Shown here: positions 1-6,339 of the stretch, piece after piece
Layout: each line of letters starts with the position of its first letter
Numbering within the stretch: position 1 is the stretch's first letter
Source of the DNA: a virus
IMG/VR virus record: IMGVR_UViG_3300027963_000332
Span: 1-24,089 of that record
Reading direction: 5' to 3' (one strand)
DNA length: 24,089 nucleotides
Program-made: the position numbers and the translations under genes
The notes under the pieces: generated by a model
The model's input: the letters and a program-made list of their open reading frames with translations, nothing else
Told to the model about the DNA's origin: nothing
Database searches by the model: none

Positions 1-322
1 GGGCGTTCAGATGACCTAGTGCTTCGCCTGCCTTTAGGTATTCCTGCTTGGTGATGTGGGAGCAGATGCCCTTCACCAAGTCTCTGTCAAACTGTCCGTC
101 TTGCATAAGAAGCAGGATGCCTCTTGCAATCTCGAATCGTCTGTGAGATTTGTTTGCACTCAAATTGATGTTCCGTTTGGCTGACTGGGCATCAATTAGC
201 AAGGTTGCGTATTCGTTGCGTCGTTCATGATCAAGCGACTGGATTTGTGTCTTGATGTAGTTGATCGCTTGGATGTCTTCGTTGGTGACATCGTAGGCAC
301 GACCTTCGATTGGGTCGGTCAT
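1..322 (-). CDS. Unknown protein, partial, runs off the window
   Basis: An open frame of 107 codons starts at ATG 322, overlapping the nuclease stop by four bases, and continues beyond base 1. It reads MTDPIEGRAYDVTNEDIQAI, then a charged region with LDHERRNEYATLLIDAQSAK and later RRFEIARGILLLMQDG, mostly helical. I recognise no domain. Its translation is likely coupled to the nuclease, so it may have a related DNA role, but this is inference from position alone. Confidence 0.72.
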   Translation of the reverse strand, partial: MTDPIEGRAYDVTNEDIQAINYIKTQIQSLDHERRNEYATLLIDAQSAKRNINLSANKSHRRFEIARGILLLMQDGQFDRDLVKGICSHITKQEYLKAGEALGHLNA

Positions 323-1449
323 CCTGGGTACGCATCCTTCGGGTTGTCGAAGCCTGCGATGTTGCGTTTCTTCGGCTTCGGGGTTGTTGGATCGGGTTCA
401 AAGAACGGTGCCGAATGTTCAGCCTCAACCAACTCGATGACTCGGATCAACGCATCAAAGTGTTCGTTGGTGCATTGGTCAAAGTGTGGCACTCCTTGTG
501 GCCATGACAACACCAGCATCTTCTGTGCCGGAACTGTGAGGGCTTGGATTCGTGCTTTCATCCATCCTGCACGGGCTGTCAACGACTTGGTTGTTTCAAC
601 AACTTTGGTTGGTACGGCTTTGGGTGGGGTTGGTGTTCTCGGTTTGTCTGAGAATGTGTACGGCTTAAATAGGTCTTTGCGTTTGCGCCATTCACGGGTT
701 GCGAATGATTGTTTGGCTGCTTCCCATCCTGCTACCAAGTTGACTTCGTGGAAGGCAACTGTTGCGTCGCCTGCTGGTAGGTGGCAGATGATGCCAACGG
801 TCTTGTCGATGGCAGGCATCGGCAGGCGTTCGCCTGTTTTCCAGTTGTACATCCAGTCAGCGTTGGCATACATGGCGAGTTGCACTGCGATGTTGCCGTA
901 GGAGTACGACAAGTCTGTGCCTGTTTTCAAGTCGAAGATGACCAGACGACCATCCATCAGGGTGACGATTCGGTCTGCTGTACCTGCGTATTCCAACTCG
1001 TCGTTGATGAGTAGAACTTCAATGAACTCGTCGTGCATTTTGATTCCGTAAGCTGCAATACCTGCAACATAGGCATCAATGTCGGCTTGTAATCCAGGCA
1101 GGATCGCAGGCTTGAGTCCGAGGTCTATCTGCTCGGTGATGGCGTGAAGCGCAGTGCCAAGGTTGGCACGGCTGTATCCACCTGATGCTTCAACACAATC
1201 GTTGGCAATCTTGTTCAGTCGAGTGCGATCATCTATTGCAGTTGATGCTTGTGCGAGGAGGTCTGGTCGTTGAACCAAACCTGTGATGGCCATACGGACT
1301 TTCCAATCAGCAAGTGATGCTGTGTCGTCAAGTGTTTTGGCAATCGTTGTGACACGGGTGTATCCACGTGCTTTGCCTTCGGGTTGTTGGACGAGGTACC
1401 GTCCCCAACGATCCTTGGGTGCTTCTTCAGTTAAGAATTGATCGGACAT
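319..1449 (-). CDS. Cas4/RecB-like PD-(D/E)xK exonuclease
   Basis: The 376-residue product has the RecB-family motifs in order: Gly98-Thr-Ala-Leu-His102 (motif with His), Gly156-Thr-Ala-Asp159-Arg, Asp173-Leu-Lys175-Thr-Gly and Gln190-x3-Tyr194 (AVQLAMYA). Such actinophage proteins are usually named Cas4-like exonuclease and probably process DNA ends for recombination or replication. The four conserved Cys of true Cas4 are not seen: Cys85, Cys222 and a late Cys are widely spaced, so an iron-sulfur cluster is unlikely. After about residue 265 it continues with Pro/Thr-rich linker and a C-terminal helical domain that I do not recognise. Ribosome-binding site AAGGAG is good. The stop overlaps the next start (ATGA). 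Confidence 0.82.
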   Translation of the reverse strand: MSDQFLTEEAPKDRWGRYLVQQPEGKARGYTRVTTIAKTLDDTASLADWKVRMAITGLVQRPDLLAQASTAIDDRTRLNKIANDCVEASGGYSRANLGTALHAITEQIDLGLKPAILPGLQADIDAYVAGIAAYGIKMHDEFIEVLLINDELEYAGTADRIVTLMDGRLVIFDLKTGTDLSYSYGNIAVQLAMYANADWMYNWKTGERLPMPAIDKTVGIICHLPAGDATVAFHEVNLVAGWEAAKQSFATREWRKRKDLFKPYTFSDKPRTPTPPKAVPTKVVETTKSLTARAGWMKARIQALTVPAQKMLVLSWPQGVPHFDQCTNEHFDALIRVIELVEAEHSAPFFEPDPTTPKPKKRNIAGFDNPKDAYPG

Positions 1450-1501
1450 TGCAGGGCTCCTTGTTGTTTGGGAATTATTGGAAGTGTGACTGTAGCACCT
1501 G

Positions 1502-1888
1502 TTATCGGTGCCGATGAGGATATTGCTCTAAGGGTGTAACAGGGTTGTTTGGTTGGTCTAATTCAAGTAGTAGTTGCGCCCATACTGAGGCAGGCATGAC
1601 GGCATACCAGTCGTTGACATCGGTGCTTCCACGCCGTTTGACAATGACAGTTCCCGTCCAAGCTTTAGCGTTCTCCATCTCAACAGCCAACTCACGAAGG
1701 TAGCCAGGCAGATCAATTCGCTTCTCATTCTTGACTTCGATGCAAACCCCAGGCATACCGTCGATGTCGCCTCGGTCATCTGTCCAACCGGCACGACTGC
1801 GCTCTGCACCCGTCCAACCAAGTTTGTTGAGCCACTTAGCCACAGCCAACTCAGCCGAAGAACCTTTGCGCTTCTGAGGTGATGTCAT
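1502..1888 (-). CDS. Holliday-junction-resolvase-like nuclease (PD-(D/E)xK)
   Basis: The 128-residue product starts SPQKRKGSSAELAVAKWLNK and has RGDIDGMPGVCIEVKNEKRI, the restriction-like core with Glu13, Asp41/Asp43, Glu51 and Lys53. This arrangement matches the small resolvase and VRR-NUC-like nucleases common in actinophage replication regions. It could resolve branched recombination or replication DNA, or trim ends. The substrate is not clear. Translation is coupled to WhiB by an ATGA overlap. Confidence 0.8.
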   Translation of the reverse strand: MTSPQKRKGSSAELAVAKWLNKLGWTGAERSRAGWTDDRGDIDGMPGVCIEVKNEKRIDLPGYLRELAVEMENAKAWTGTVIVKRRGSTDVNDWYAVMPASVWAQLLLELDQPNNPVTPLEQYPHRHR

Positions 1889-2181
1889 GACAACACCCTA
1901 ATGTTCTTACGTAAAGAACGCCTGATGCGCTCACGCTCATTCGTTGATGTCCCAGCCCAAATGCCTTGGTCATCGTTCTTCATTGCGAACGCCAAGCATT
2001 CACGCCGAACAGGGCAGGTGCCACAAATAACTTTTGCTGCACGAACATAGATGCTGTTGCCTTCGTTGAAGAACAGTTCTGTTTGCCCTTTGCATTTGGC
2101 TTGAATCATCCATTGTGGTTGTGTTGGTCTGAAGACATGTGCGCCTTCAGACCAACTTTCAACTACATGAACCTCAGTCAT
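1885..2181 (-). CDS. WhiB-family iron-sulfur transcription regulator
   Basis: The product (98 residues from ATG 2181) has the WhiB layout: a Trp-rich start near PQWMIQAKC, Cys30, then Cys53-x2-Cys56-x5-Cys62, the four ligands of a [4Fe-4S] cluster, then GIWAG (73-77, usual consensus Gly-Val-Trp-Gly-Gly) and a basic C-terminal tail (ERERIRRSLRKNIRVL) for DNA contact. WhiB proteins work with the host primary sigma factor in Actinobacteria. Phage copies can act against or alongside host WhiB proteins. A GTG at 2253 in the same frame would add 24 residues that include two more Cys and overlap the previous gene by 80 bases. I find that less likely, though not excluded. The stop overlaps the next start. 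Confidence 0.85.
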   Translation of the reverse strand: MTEVHVVESWSEGAHVFRPTQPQWMIQAKCKGQTELFFNEGNSIYVRAAKVICGTCPVRRECLAFAMKNDDQGIWAGTSTNERERIRRSLRKNIRVLS

Positions 2182-2446
2182 TGCGCCATGTTGGGTGCAG
2201 TTTTCTTGCCCGTTGCATCGCACGATTGAATCGTTTAGCTGCACGATGCTCACGACTAACCAACAAGTGAACTTTGATTAGAAGGATCACGTTGATGATC
2301 ACCCATATAGTCCATGCTCGTTGTGTAGGTTCGCCTTGTGCTGGCTGGTTGATGTCTTCTCCACCTGGTAACAAGAAGAACATCCATCCAATCAATGTGA
2401 ATGCGATTATCCAGCCTGCCTTATTTCTGTCTGTCATTGGTTCCAT
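2174..2446 (-). CDS. Small two-span membrane protein
   Basis: The 90-residue product starts at ATG 2446 behind a strong AGGAGGGC ribosome-binding site. It has membrane segments at about residues 10-28 (GWIIAFTLIGWMFFLLPGG) and 44-61 (TIWVIINVILLIKVHLLV), a short outside loop with Gly-Glu-Asp and a strongly basic C-terminal tail. I recognise no family. It follows the exported wall enzyme and could help lysis or exclusion, but this is not shown. A longer reading from 2497 overlaps nothing useful. Confidence 0.65.
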   Translation of the reverse strand: MEPMTDRNKAGWIIAFTLIGWMFFLLPGGEDINQPAQGEPTQRAWTIWVIINVILLIKVHLLVSREHRAAKRFNRAMQRARKLHPTWRND

Positions 2447-2509
2447 TATGTCGCCCTCCTTTGGGTCATCTTCGACTGTAGAACAATGCTGTTGCATGAT
2501 GGTGGATAC

Positions 2510-3037
2510 TCACCAACCACCCTCGGGTACCGTCCAAGGCGACCATCCAGCAATCTTGTACAAAACAAGTCCTGCACGAAGATTGGTCAACGCATCCAGC
2601 AGAGGTTCTTGGGTGCAAGCGATCTTCGCCAAGCAAACAGCAGCCCATTTGTTTCGGCTGAGGTTGTAATTCACTCCGTTGATTTGAAGCAGACCAGAAT
2701 CGGACGCATGGTTTGAGCCATCGTGACCTGTCACTTCACAGTTCTTGTTCACGATGTCTCCCCCCTTTCGATAGGGACATGCCCCTGATTCACGTAGGAC
2801 AATCATGCCTAATTTGCGCCAAGTTTTTTTAGGCCATCCTGCTTGCTGTGCAAGTTGTGGCAACCAAGAGATGTCACCATGTTGGAACTTGATCGTCGGC
2901 TGGGATTCTTTGGGTATCACTTGGGTTCGGGTGACGGAAGGGCTGTGGGTGGGTTCGGGGGCTTGGACTGCGTGTGCTGTTCCGATGCCTATGGCGAGGG
3001 TGAGTGTGGTGACAATGGTTGCTGTGATGCGTCTCAT
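2510..3037 (-). CDS. Exported lysozyme-like / transglycosylase-like cell wall enzyme
   Basis: The 175-residue product begins with a signal peptide (MRRITATIVTTLTLAIGIGT, then AHA, cleavage near 23) and a Pro/Thr/Ser-rich linker (24-50). The domain from about 55 to 175 has Glu83 in VLRESGACPY, the SGLLQIN motif (114-120), Asn-rich loops and four Cys (87, 100, 135, 141) that fit disulfides in an exported protein. These are the marks of a lysozyme or lytic transglycosylase fold with Glu as acid. It could act as a second lysin, as a virion-associated wall-opener or in wall remodelling. I start at ATG 3037. The longer GTG start at 3079 would add 14 residues before the signal peptide. Ribosome-binding site is weak. 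Confidence 0.8.
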   Translation of the reverse strand: MRRITATIVTTLTLAIGIGTAHAVQAPEPTHSPSVTRTQVIPKESQPTIKFQHGDISWLPQLAQQAGWPKKTWRKLGMIVLRESGACPYRKGGDIVNKNCEVTGHDGSNHASDSGLLQINGVNYNLSRNKWAAVCLAKIACTQEPLLDALTNLRAGLVLYKIAGWSPWTVPEGGW

Positions 3038-3073
3038 GGTCTGTCCGATCTTCGCAGGTGAGTGGATATATGA

Positions 3074-3099
3074 CCTCACCCCAAGGAGGAAGGGTGAGG
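3074..3099 (-). repeat. Hairpin with CCTCCTT loop before the lysozyme-like gene
   Basis: CCTCACCC (3074-3081) pairs perfectly with GGGTGAGG (3092-3099). On the minus-strand RNA the 10-base loop is TTCCTCCTTG, the same sense as the 16S rRNA anti-Shine-Dalgarno. The hairpin lies about 37 bases before the lysozyme-like ATG. Confidence 0.55.
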
Positions 3100-3131
3100 G
3101 GCTGTTCTGCGACCAATGGGTGCGAACGAGC

Positions 3132-3163
3132 CAATACCCACCCTAGTCGGTGGGTGGGTATTG
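3132..3163 (-). repeat. 12-bp inverted repeat at the end of the ribbon-helix-helix gene
   Basis: CAATACCCACCC (3132-3143) is complementary to GGGTGGGTATTG (3152-3163), a perfect 12-bp stem with an 8-base loop, including the stop codon region. No U-run follows on the minus strand, so it is a poor classic terminator. It might be a rho-type or mRNA stability hairpin, or a protein binding site. Confidence 0.7.
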
Positions 3164-3295
3164 TGTCTTGTAGTACAGGTCTAATGCCTGTTTGACAATG
3201 TTTGCTGTTGATGTGTCGTATCGGGTTGCTTCGACTTTGAGCCAATCAATGGTGTCTTGTGGCAGGCGTATGGTGAGGGTTGGGTACTTGGTCAT
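3143..3295 (-). CDS. Ribbon-helix-helix (Arc/CopG-like) DNA-binding protein
   Basis: A 50-residue ORF reads MTKYPTLTIRLPQDTIDWLK and then VEATRYDTSTANIVKQALDL, ending YYKTQYPPTD. The order beta strand (Leu-Thr-Ile-Arg-Leu-Pro), helix (Asp-Thr-Ile-Asp-Trp-Leu-Lys), Thr-Ser-Thr-Ala-Asn and second helix is the ribbon-helix-helix dimer fold. Such proteins bind operators as dimers and usually repress. A GGGAGAG ribosome-binding site lies nine bases before the ATG, after the stop of the previous gene. The gene ends within a long hairpin (3132-3163), which could be a site of action. Confidence 0.8.
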   Translation of the reverse strand: MTKYPTLTIRLPQDTIDWLKVEATRYDTSTANIVKQALDLYYKTQYPPTD

Positions 3296-3300
3296 TGTAA

Positions 3301-3558
3301 TCACTCTCCCATTGATTCAATGAACTCAAGGCACATCTGCTGATCTACCCTTAGTTGCTGTACGAGTTCTTTCAGGGTGTTGATTGATTCTGGATATTCA
3401 AATCCATAGTCTGATTCAATCTTTCTTAGTGCATCAATGGCAGTCCATATGCCATTCCTAGCCGTGAGGTAATGGCGTTCTAGTTCTCGCCGTTCTGCTT
3501 CTATTTCAAAGTCATCAGTGTCCATGATGCGCCACTTGGTCATTGGTGTGGTGTTCAT
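3301..3558 (-). CDS. Small helical protein, unknown
   Basis: The product of about 85 residues is acidic and almost wholly helical, with FEIEAERRELERHYLTARNG and a later LKELVQQLRVDQQMCLEFIE, suggesting a coiled coil or small helical bundle. It has no known signature. I use the ATG at 3558 (MNTTPMTKW), which overlaps the preceding stop as ATGA with GAGG upstream. A longer start at 3573 is possible. Confidence 0.65.
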   Translation of the reverse strand: MNTTPMTKWRIMDTDDFEIEAERRELERHYLTARNGIWTAIDALRKIESDYGFEYPESINTLKELVQQLRVDQQMCLEFIESMGE

Positions 3559-3782
3559 CGTCCACCTCGGCACTCTTCACAGATGGTTCCACCATCACAG
3601 AACTCAACGCTGATTTCTAGGATTTCTGTCTTGGTCATTTTCTCCCAAACGGTCATACCTGTTTGGATTCTTTTTGCTGTTGGTCGTTCGGCAAGAACAT
3701 ATCGTCCTTCAAATCCAAGATGGTCATCGCATACACAACGACCTCCAAGGTCAACCCATATTCTTTTGCTTGCTACTTTCAT
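3555..3782 (-). CDS. Small Cys-rich, putative zinc-binding protein
   Basis: The 75-residue product has Cys16-Val-Cys18-Asp-Asp-His (RCVCDDHLGF) and a C-terminal Cys62, followed by Cys68-Glu-Glu-Cys71, which could form one zinc site. The middle is basic and helical (ERPTAKRIQTGMTVWEKMTK). No named family is recognised. The ATG follows a very strong ribosome-binding site AAGGAGGG, so it is probably well expressed, possibly as the first gene of an operon. It overlaps the next gene by the ATGA arrangement. Confidence 0.68.
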   Translation of the reverse strand: MKVASKRIWVDLGGRCVCDDHLGFEGRYVLAERPTAKRIQTGMTVWEKMTKTEILEISVEFCDGGTICEECRGGR

Positions 3783-3830
3783 AATGTCCCTCCTTGTGAG
3801 ACTCGGTAGGTGGTTTCTGCCGATGACTTA

Positions 3831-3859
3831 ACCATAGGGGCATTGTGAGACAATTACAA
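3831..3859 (-). promoter_or_regulatory. Candidate sigma-70-like promoter
   Basis: On the minus strand TTGTAA (3859-3854) and TATGGT (3836-3831) are separated by exactly 17 bases, each matching the -35/-10 consensus at four of six positions. It lies just after the terminator-like hairpin and about 50 bases before a strong AAGGAGGG ribosome-binding site, so it is well placed to start the next operon. Matches are partial. Confidence 0.35.
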
Positions 3860-3877
3860 GCATTGTTTTGGCTTTAT

Positions 3878-3901
3878 AAAACCCCTATTTCATTAGGGTT
3901 T
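3878..3901 (-). terminator. Weak intrinsic terminator
   Basis: On the minus strand, AAACCCTA and TAGGGGTTTT pair over an 8-bp stem with one bulged base and a six-base loop, followed by TTAT. It includes the stop codon of the gene above and precedes a 100-base gap. Stability is modest and the U-run is short, so efficiency is uncertain. Confidence 0.45.
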
Positions 3902-4151
3902 CAGGGGTGCAAATTGCGATATGGCGCACCATAGCCACAGGAATGTGCAAAACATGGTCAATATCGTCTTCCATAGTTCGTGACTGGTAGATGGTGATGT
4001 GGTCAGGCTTACCCCCATCGCAGGTCGCCAACAGGAACCCACACGTATAGACAAGCATCTCATCCTTGTCGAGTGAATCAATCGGTGTCCAAGTTGCTAC
4101 ACCAGAATGGGCATCAGCCCACGTCACCAACACCATCGGCTTACTCATCAC
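3885..4151 (-). CDS. Small phage protein, conserved unknown
   Basis: The 88-residue product begins MMSKPMVLVTWADAHSGVAT and contains a central CGFLLATCDGGKPDHITIYQ and a late DDIDHVLHIPVAMVRHIAIC, probably a small beta sheet. I have seen this kind of sequence (VTWxDAHS with VLHIPVxMVR) as an unnamed protein of actinophages and environmental phages, but no function is known to me. It overlaps the metallophosphoesterase stop (ATGA) and ends inside a terminator-like hairpin. Confidence 0.72.
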   Translation of the reverse strand: MMSKPMVLVTWADAHSGVATWTPIDSLDKDEMLVYTCGFLLATCDGGKPDHITIYQSRTMEDDIDHVLHIPVAMVRHIAICTPETLMK

Positions 4152-5122
4152 TTACCTCCAGCAAAGTAATCAACACCACGCCATCTTGCCCAACCGTTGC
4201 TGATAGCAACCTGCTCATACACAAACTTGCCGTCACCAGGCTCATAGTCGATGACTGCGATACCTGTCTGCCAATCCTCTGATCGATACAACGGACGGCC
4301 ATCAGTGTCGGTTGCTCCTCTAGTGCTTGGCACAGCTCCGTCGGTTCGGGCTAAGCAACCTGGTGATGCAGCCATAATTGTTTGCGCACCATCGTGATAG
4401 TCCCTAGTTCGTTCAGCCCATTCACGCCGGTGAATATGACCAAAGATGACTGACACCTTCTCGGATGACAGATACTTGTGCGCTGTTGACCCACCAGATG
4501 CCACCTTGTCGCCATGAATGACCTTCAGATTGTTGTTGATCCAATGCGCACCCGTTGGGTATCCAGGCAGATACTCCACCTCAAACTCATCAAGACGGCA
4601 CAGATACGGCACCGACATCACAGGCCACTCACTAGGGATGTTGCCACGTCGAAGCCCGAACGCAGCTGTGGCTGAGTCAAGAATGAAGTTGCCGAGCCGT
4701 TCCTCATGGTTGCCTGCGATCCATGTGATCGTGGCTTGGGGTGCGAGTTTGCGTAGCTGTGCGCACAGTTCTGTCGCACGATCTATCGCAGCTTGTGTCG
4801 TTCGGGCGAACGCTGGGGTGTACCGATATTTGCCGAACTCGCACAGGTCAAGGTTGTCGCCAACCAGCACGATCTGTGCAGGCTTGGATGCTTTGATGAT
4901 GTGCATAGCAACCTCGATGGCTTGCTCATCGTGGATTGGTTCTAGGTTCCCTCCGTGTTGATGGAAGTAGCCGAGTTGCATGTCAGGCAGAATCACAGCC
5001 GTCTGGTATTCACCTTGTCGGATTGGTTTGGGGTTGAGGGTGGGGACTGTGTACCGTTTGCCTGGTTGTATGACTGGCCATGCTGGTGCGCCTGCTTGGC
5101 GTAAGTCGTCAGCGAGTGACAT
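4148..5122 (-). CDS. Calcineurin-like metallophosphoesterase
   Basis: The 324-residue product has the five metallophosphoesterase motifs: Asp47-Met-Gln49 (PDMQLGY), Gly88-Asp-Asn-Leu-Asp92, Gly137-Asn-His-Glu140, His203-Gly-Asp205 and Gly228-His-Ile-His231. It would bind two metal ions and hydrolyse a phosphoester, possibly DNA ends, RNA or a nucleotide, but the substrate cannot be told. Motif I has Gln where most family members have His. A Gly-Gly-Ser stretch (210-212) and Asp/Gly-rich C-terminus follow. It is a common actinophage gene, often next to a small DNA-binding protein as here, which hints at a nucleic acid substrate. The gene ends with an ATGA overlap with the next one. Confidence 0.88.
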   Translation of the reverse strand: MSLADDLRQAGAPAWPVIQPGKRYTVPTLNPKPIRQGEYQTAVILPDMQLGYFHQHGGNLEPIHDEQAIEVAMHIIKASKPAQIVLVGDNLDLCEFGKYRYTPAFARTTQAAIDRATELCAQLRKLAPQATITWIAGNHEERLGNFILDSATAAFGLRRGNIPSEWPVMSVPYLCRLDEFEVEYLPGYPTGAHWINNNLKVIHGDKVASGGSTAHKYLSSEKVSVIFGHIHRREWAERTRDYHDGAQTIMAASPGCLARTDGAVPSTRGATDTDGRPLYRSEDWQTGIAVIDYEPGDGKFVYEQVAISNGWARWRGVDYFAGGK

Positions 5123-5333
5123 TGTTGTCTCGATGTCGGGTGATTACCGATGGAGACATTTTGAATCCACGTTTCTTCAGGGCATGCACGATTTGCATGG
5201 GTCTGATCGTGGGGTCTGCCATTGCTTCGCGTAGGTCTTTGCCATCTTCGGCAGAGAGTTGAGCAACTATCTCATCGAGCTTTGATGTTCCTCTTAGGCT
5301 TTGCGACTTTATTTCCTGCAATAGTTTCGCCAT
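5109..5333 (-). CDS. Small helix-turn-helix-like DNA-binding protein
   Basis: The 74-residue product begins MAKLLQEIKSQS and contains LREAMADPTIRPMQIVHALK followed by KRGFKMSPSVITRHRDNN. The arrangement Asp-Pro-x-x-x-x-x-x-Ile-x-x-Ala-Leu-x-x-Arg-Gly-x-x-x-Ser-x-x-x-Ile-x-x-His-Arg is a pattern I associate with small actinophage proteins that have one helix-turn-helix and a recognition helix ending in Arg-His-Arg. The ATG at 5333 has an AGGGGA ribosome-binding site, and starts 62 bases inside the gene upstream. It overlaps the metallophosphoesterase start by 14 bases, so the two are likely expressed together. The target site is unknown. Confidence 0.68.
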   Translation of the reverse strand: MAKLLQEIKSQSLRGTSKLDEIVAQLSAEDGKDLREAMADPTIRPMQIVHALKKRGFKMSPSVITRHRDNNVTR

Positions 5334-5532
5334 TGGTAGTCCCCTTGAGATGCCAGTCGATGTGTGAATCCAACTTAGTACCAATGTTCGTCACATTTCC
5401 ACTAAGCACATCTAAAGCATCCACAACCTTTGCATGGTCTTGCGTGTTTTCGTTACGCATCACCACCATCAGCGTTGTCATAACCCCACCCACAGCCGTC
5501 ACCAACGCTGCGACAACAATGCCCCAATCCAT
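5272..5532 (-). CDS. Small membrane protein of the lysis region (DUF2746-like)
   Basis: The 86-residue product has one N-terminal membrane segment (about 4-25, IVVAALVTAVGGVMTTLMVV), then a charged helix with HAKVVDALDVL, HIDWHL (about 57-62) and a basic tail with NKVAKPKRNIKAR. The His-x-x-Trp-His and coiled helix pattern resembles small actinophage membrane proteins of the DUF2746 kind, often annotated near holins. A role in membrane disruption or as a spanin-like helper is inferred, not seen. Its TAA overlaps by one base with the endolysin end. Confidence 0.68.
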   Translation of the reverse strand: MDWGIVVAALVTAVGGVMTTLMVVMRNENTQDHAKVVDALDVLSGNVTNIGTKLDSHIDWHLKGTTNGETIAGNKVAKPKRNIKAR

Positions 5533-6101
5533 TATGCGGCAGGCTTCGGGTTGGCAGTCTCGTAGTCGAGGACGGCTTGGTTCGGTGTTGAATCAGTCCA
5601 ACGCAAGTGCCAAGGCTCGGCACCTGGCATGTCAACAACTTCGTGACTGAACCCGAAGCGTTGCTCATTCTCCAGCAACCATGCCAAGACTTTGCCTGAT
5701 GCGTTGGCGACATCGACTGCAATACCAAGCATGTGACGTGAACACTTCGCAGGATCATCCACAGGTGACGCAAGTACAGCCATGCCCTTCTTCAGATACC
5801 ACTTCTTGCCCTCATAGGTTCGGGTCTGTGCGCCCTCAATCGGCTCCACCTGGAACCGTTGCAAGAACCCAGCCTTCTGTGTAGCGATACTTCGATACGT
5901 GTCGGTATATTTCAGATTGATACCAGCCTCAGCCTTAGCAGCATGCCTCATCGCTTCCCAAGCCCGAGCAGCACAATGATGCAACTGCCCAACACCACCA
6001 CTGACAGGTCGCAGCATTGTCAGCGACACCTCAGAAGGCTTCTTGCCTTTTAGGTGGTCGCACCATTTGATAGGCACCACAGGCCAAGGCATCTTGGTCA
6101 T
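5532..6101 (-). CDS. Endolysin, D-alanyl-D-alanine carboxypeptidase type (M15/VanY family)
   Basis: The 189-residue product would cut peptide cross-links of the host cell wall at the end of infection. Zinc-peptidase motifs are clear: Ser121-Arg-His123-x6-Asp130 (CSRHMLGIAVDV), and Glu162-Pro-Trp-His165-Leu-Arg, giving ligands His123, Asp130 and His165 with catalytic Glu162. YTDTYRSIATQ (65-75) also fits the family. No signal peptide and no separate wall-binding domain are seen, so it depends on the holin-like proteins upstream. I start at ATG 6101, four bases after the holin stop. An upstream in-frame extension reads into the holin gene. Confidence 0.9.
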   Translation of the reverse strand: MTKMPWPVVPIKWCDHLKGKKPSEVSLTMLRPVSGGVGQLHHCAARAWEAMRHAAKAEAGINLKYTDTYRSIATQKAGFLQRFQVEPIEGAQTRTYEGKKWYLKKGMAVLASPVDDPAKCSRHMLGIAVDVANASGKVLAWLLENEQRFGFSHEVVDMPGAEPWHLRWTDSTPNQAVLDYETANPKPAA

Positions 6102-6105
6102 AGAG

Positions 6106-6339
6106 TTACTTCTTCTTTGCGCCGAATGCGTCGTTGATTTCATCCATTGTTAGGTTGCCATCAAGCGATGATTGTGCGAGCTTCTGTACAACGGTTGCAC
6201 AAGCTGCGAAACCAGCCAAAACAGCCGACTTCCAAATCTGTAGTTCAGGCGCAATAACAGCCGAACCACCAACGATTGCGAGTGCCGACGACAGGAACAC
6301 GGCCACGATACGACCTGCGACATCTTGGAACTTCTTCAT
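6106..6339 (-). CDS. Holin-like membrane protein
   Basis: The 77-residue product has two hydrophobic segments, about residues 10-30 (IVAVFLSSALAIVGGSAVI) and 38-54 (SAVLAGFAACATVVQKL), and a C-terminal DGNLTMDEINDAF (60-72) followed by basic residues. That Asp-Gly-x-Leu-Thr-x-Asp-Glu-Ile pattern resembles the tail of holins in actinophages. It sits right before the endolysin gene, where holins normally lie, and would form the membrane hole that lets the enzyme out. The start overlaps the stop of the gene above. Confidence 0.75.
   Translation of the reverse strand: MKKFQDVAGRIVAVFLSSALAIVGGSAVIAPELQIWKSAVLAGFAACATVVQKLAQSSLDGNLTMDEINDAFGAKKK

Noticed and set aside
227-901. 224-residue open frame on the + strand
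   Set aside because: It lies antisense to the Cas4-like nuclease, which has clear motifs.
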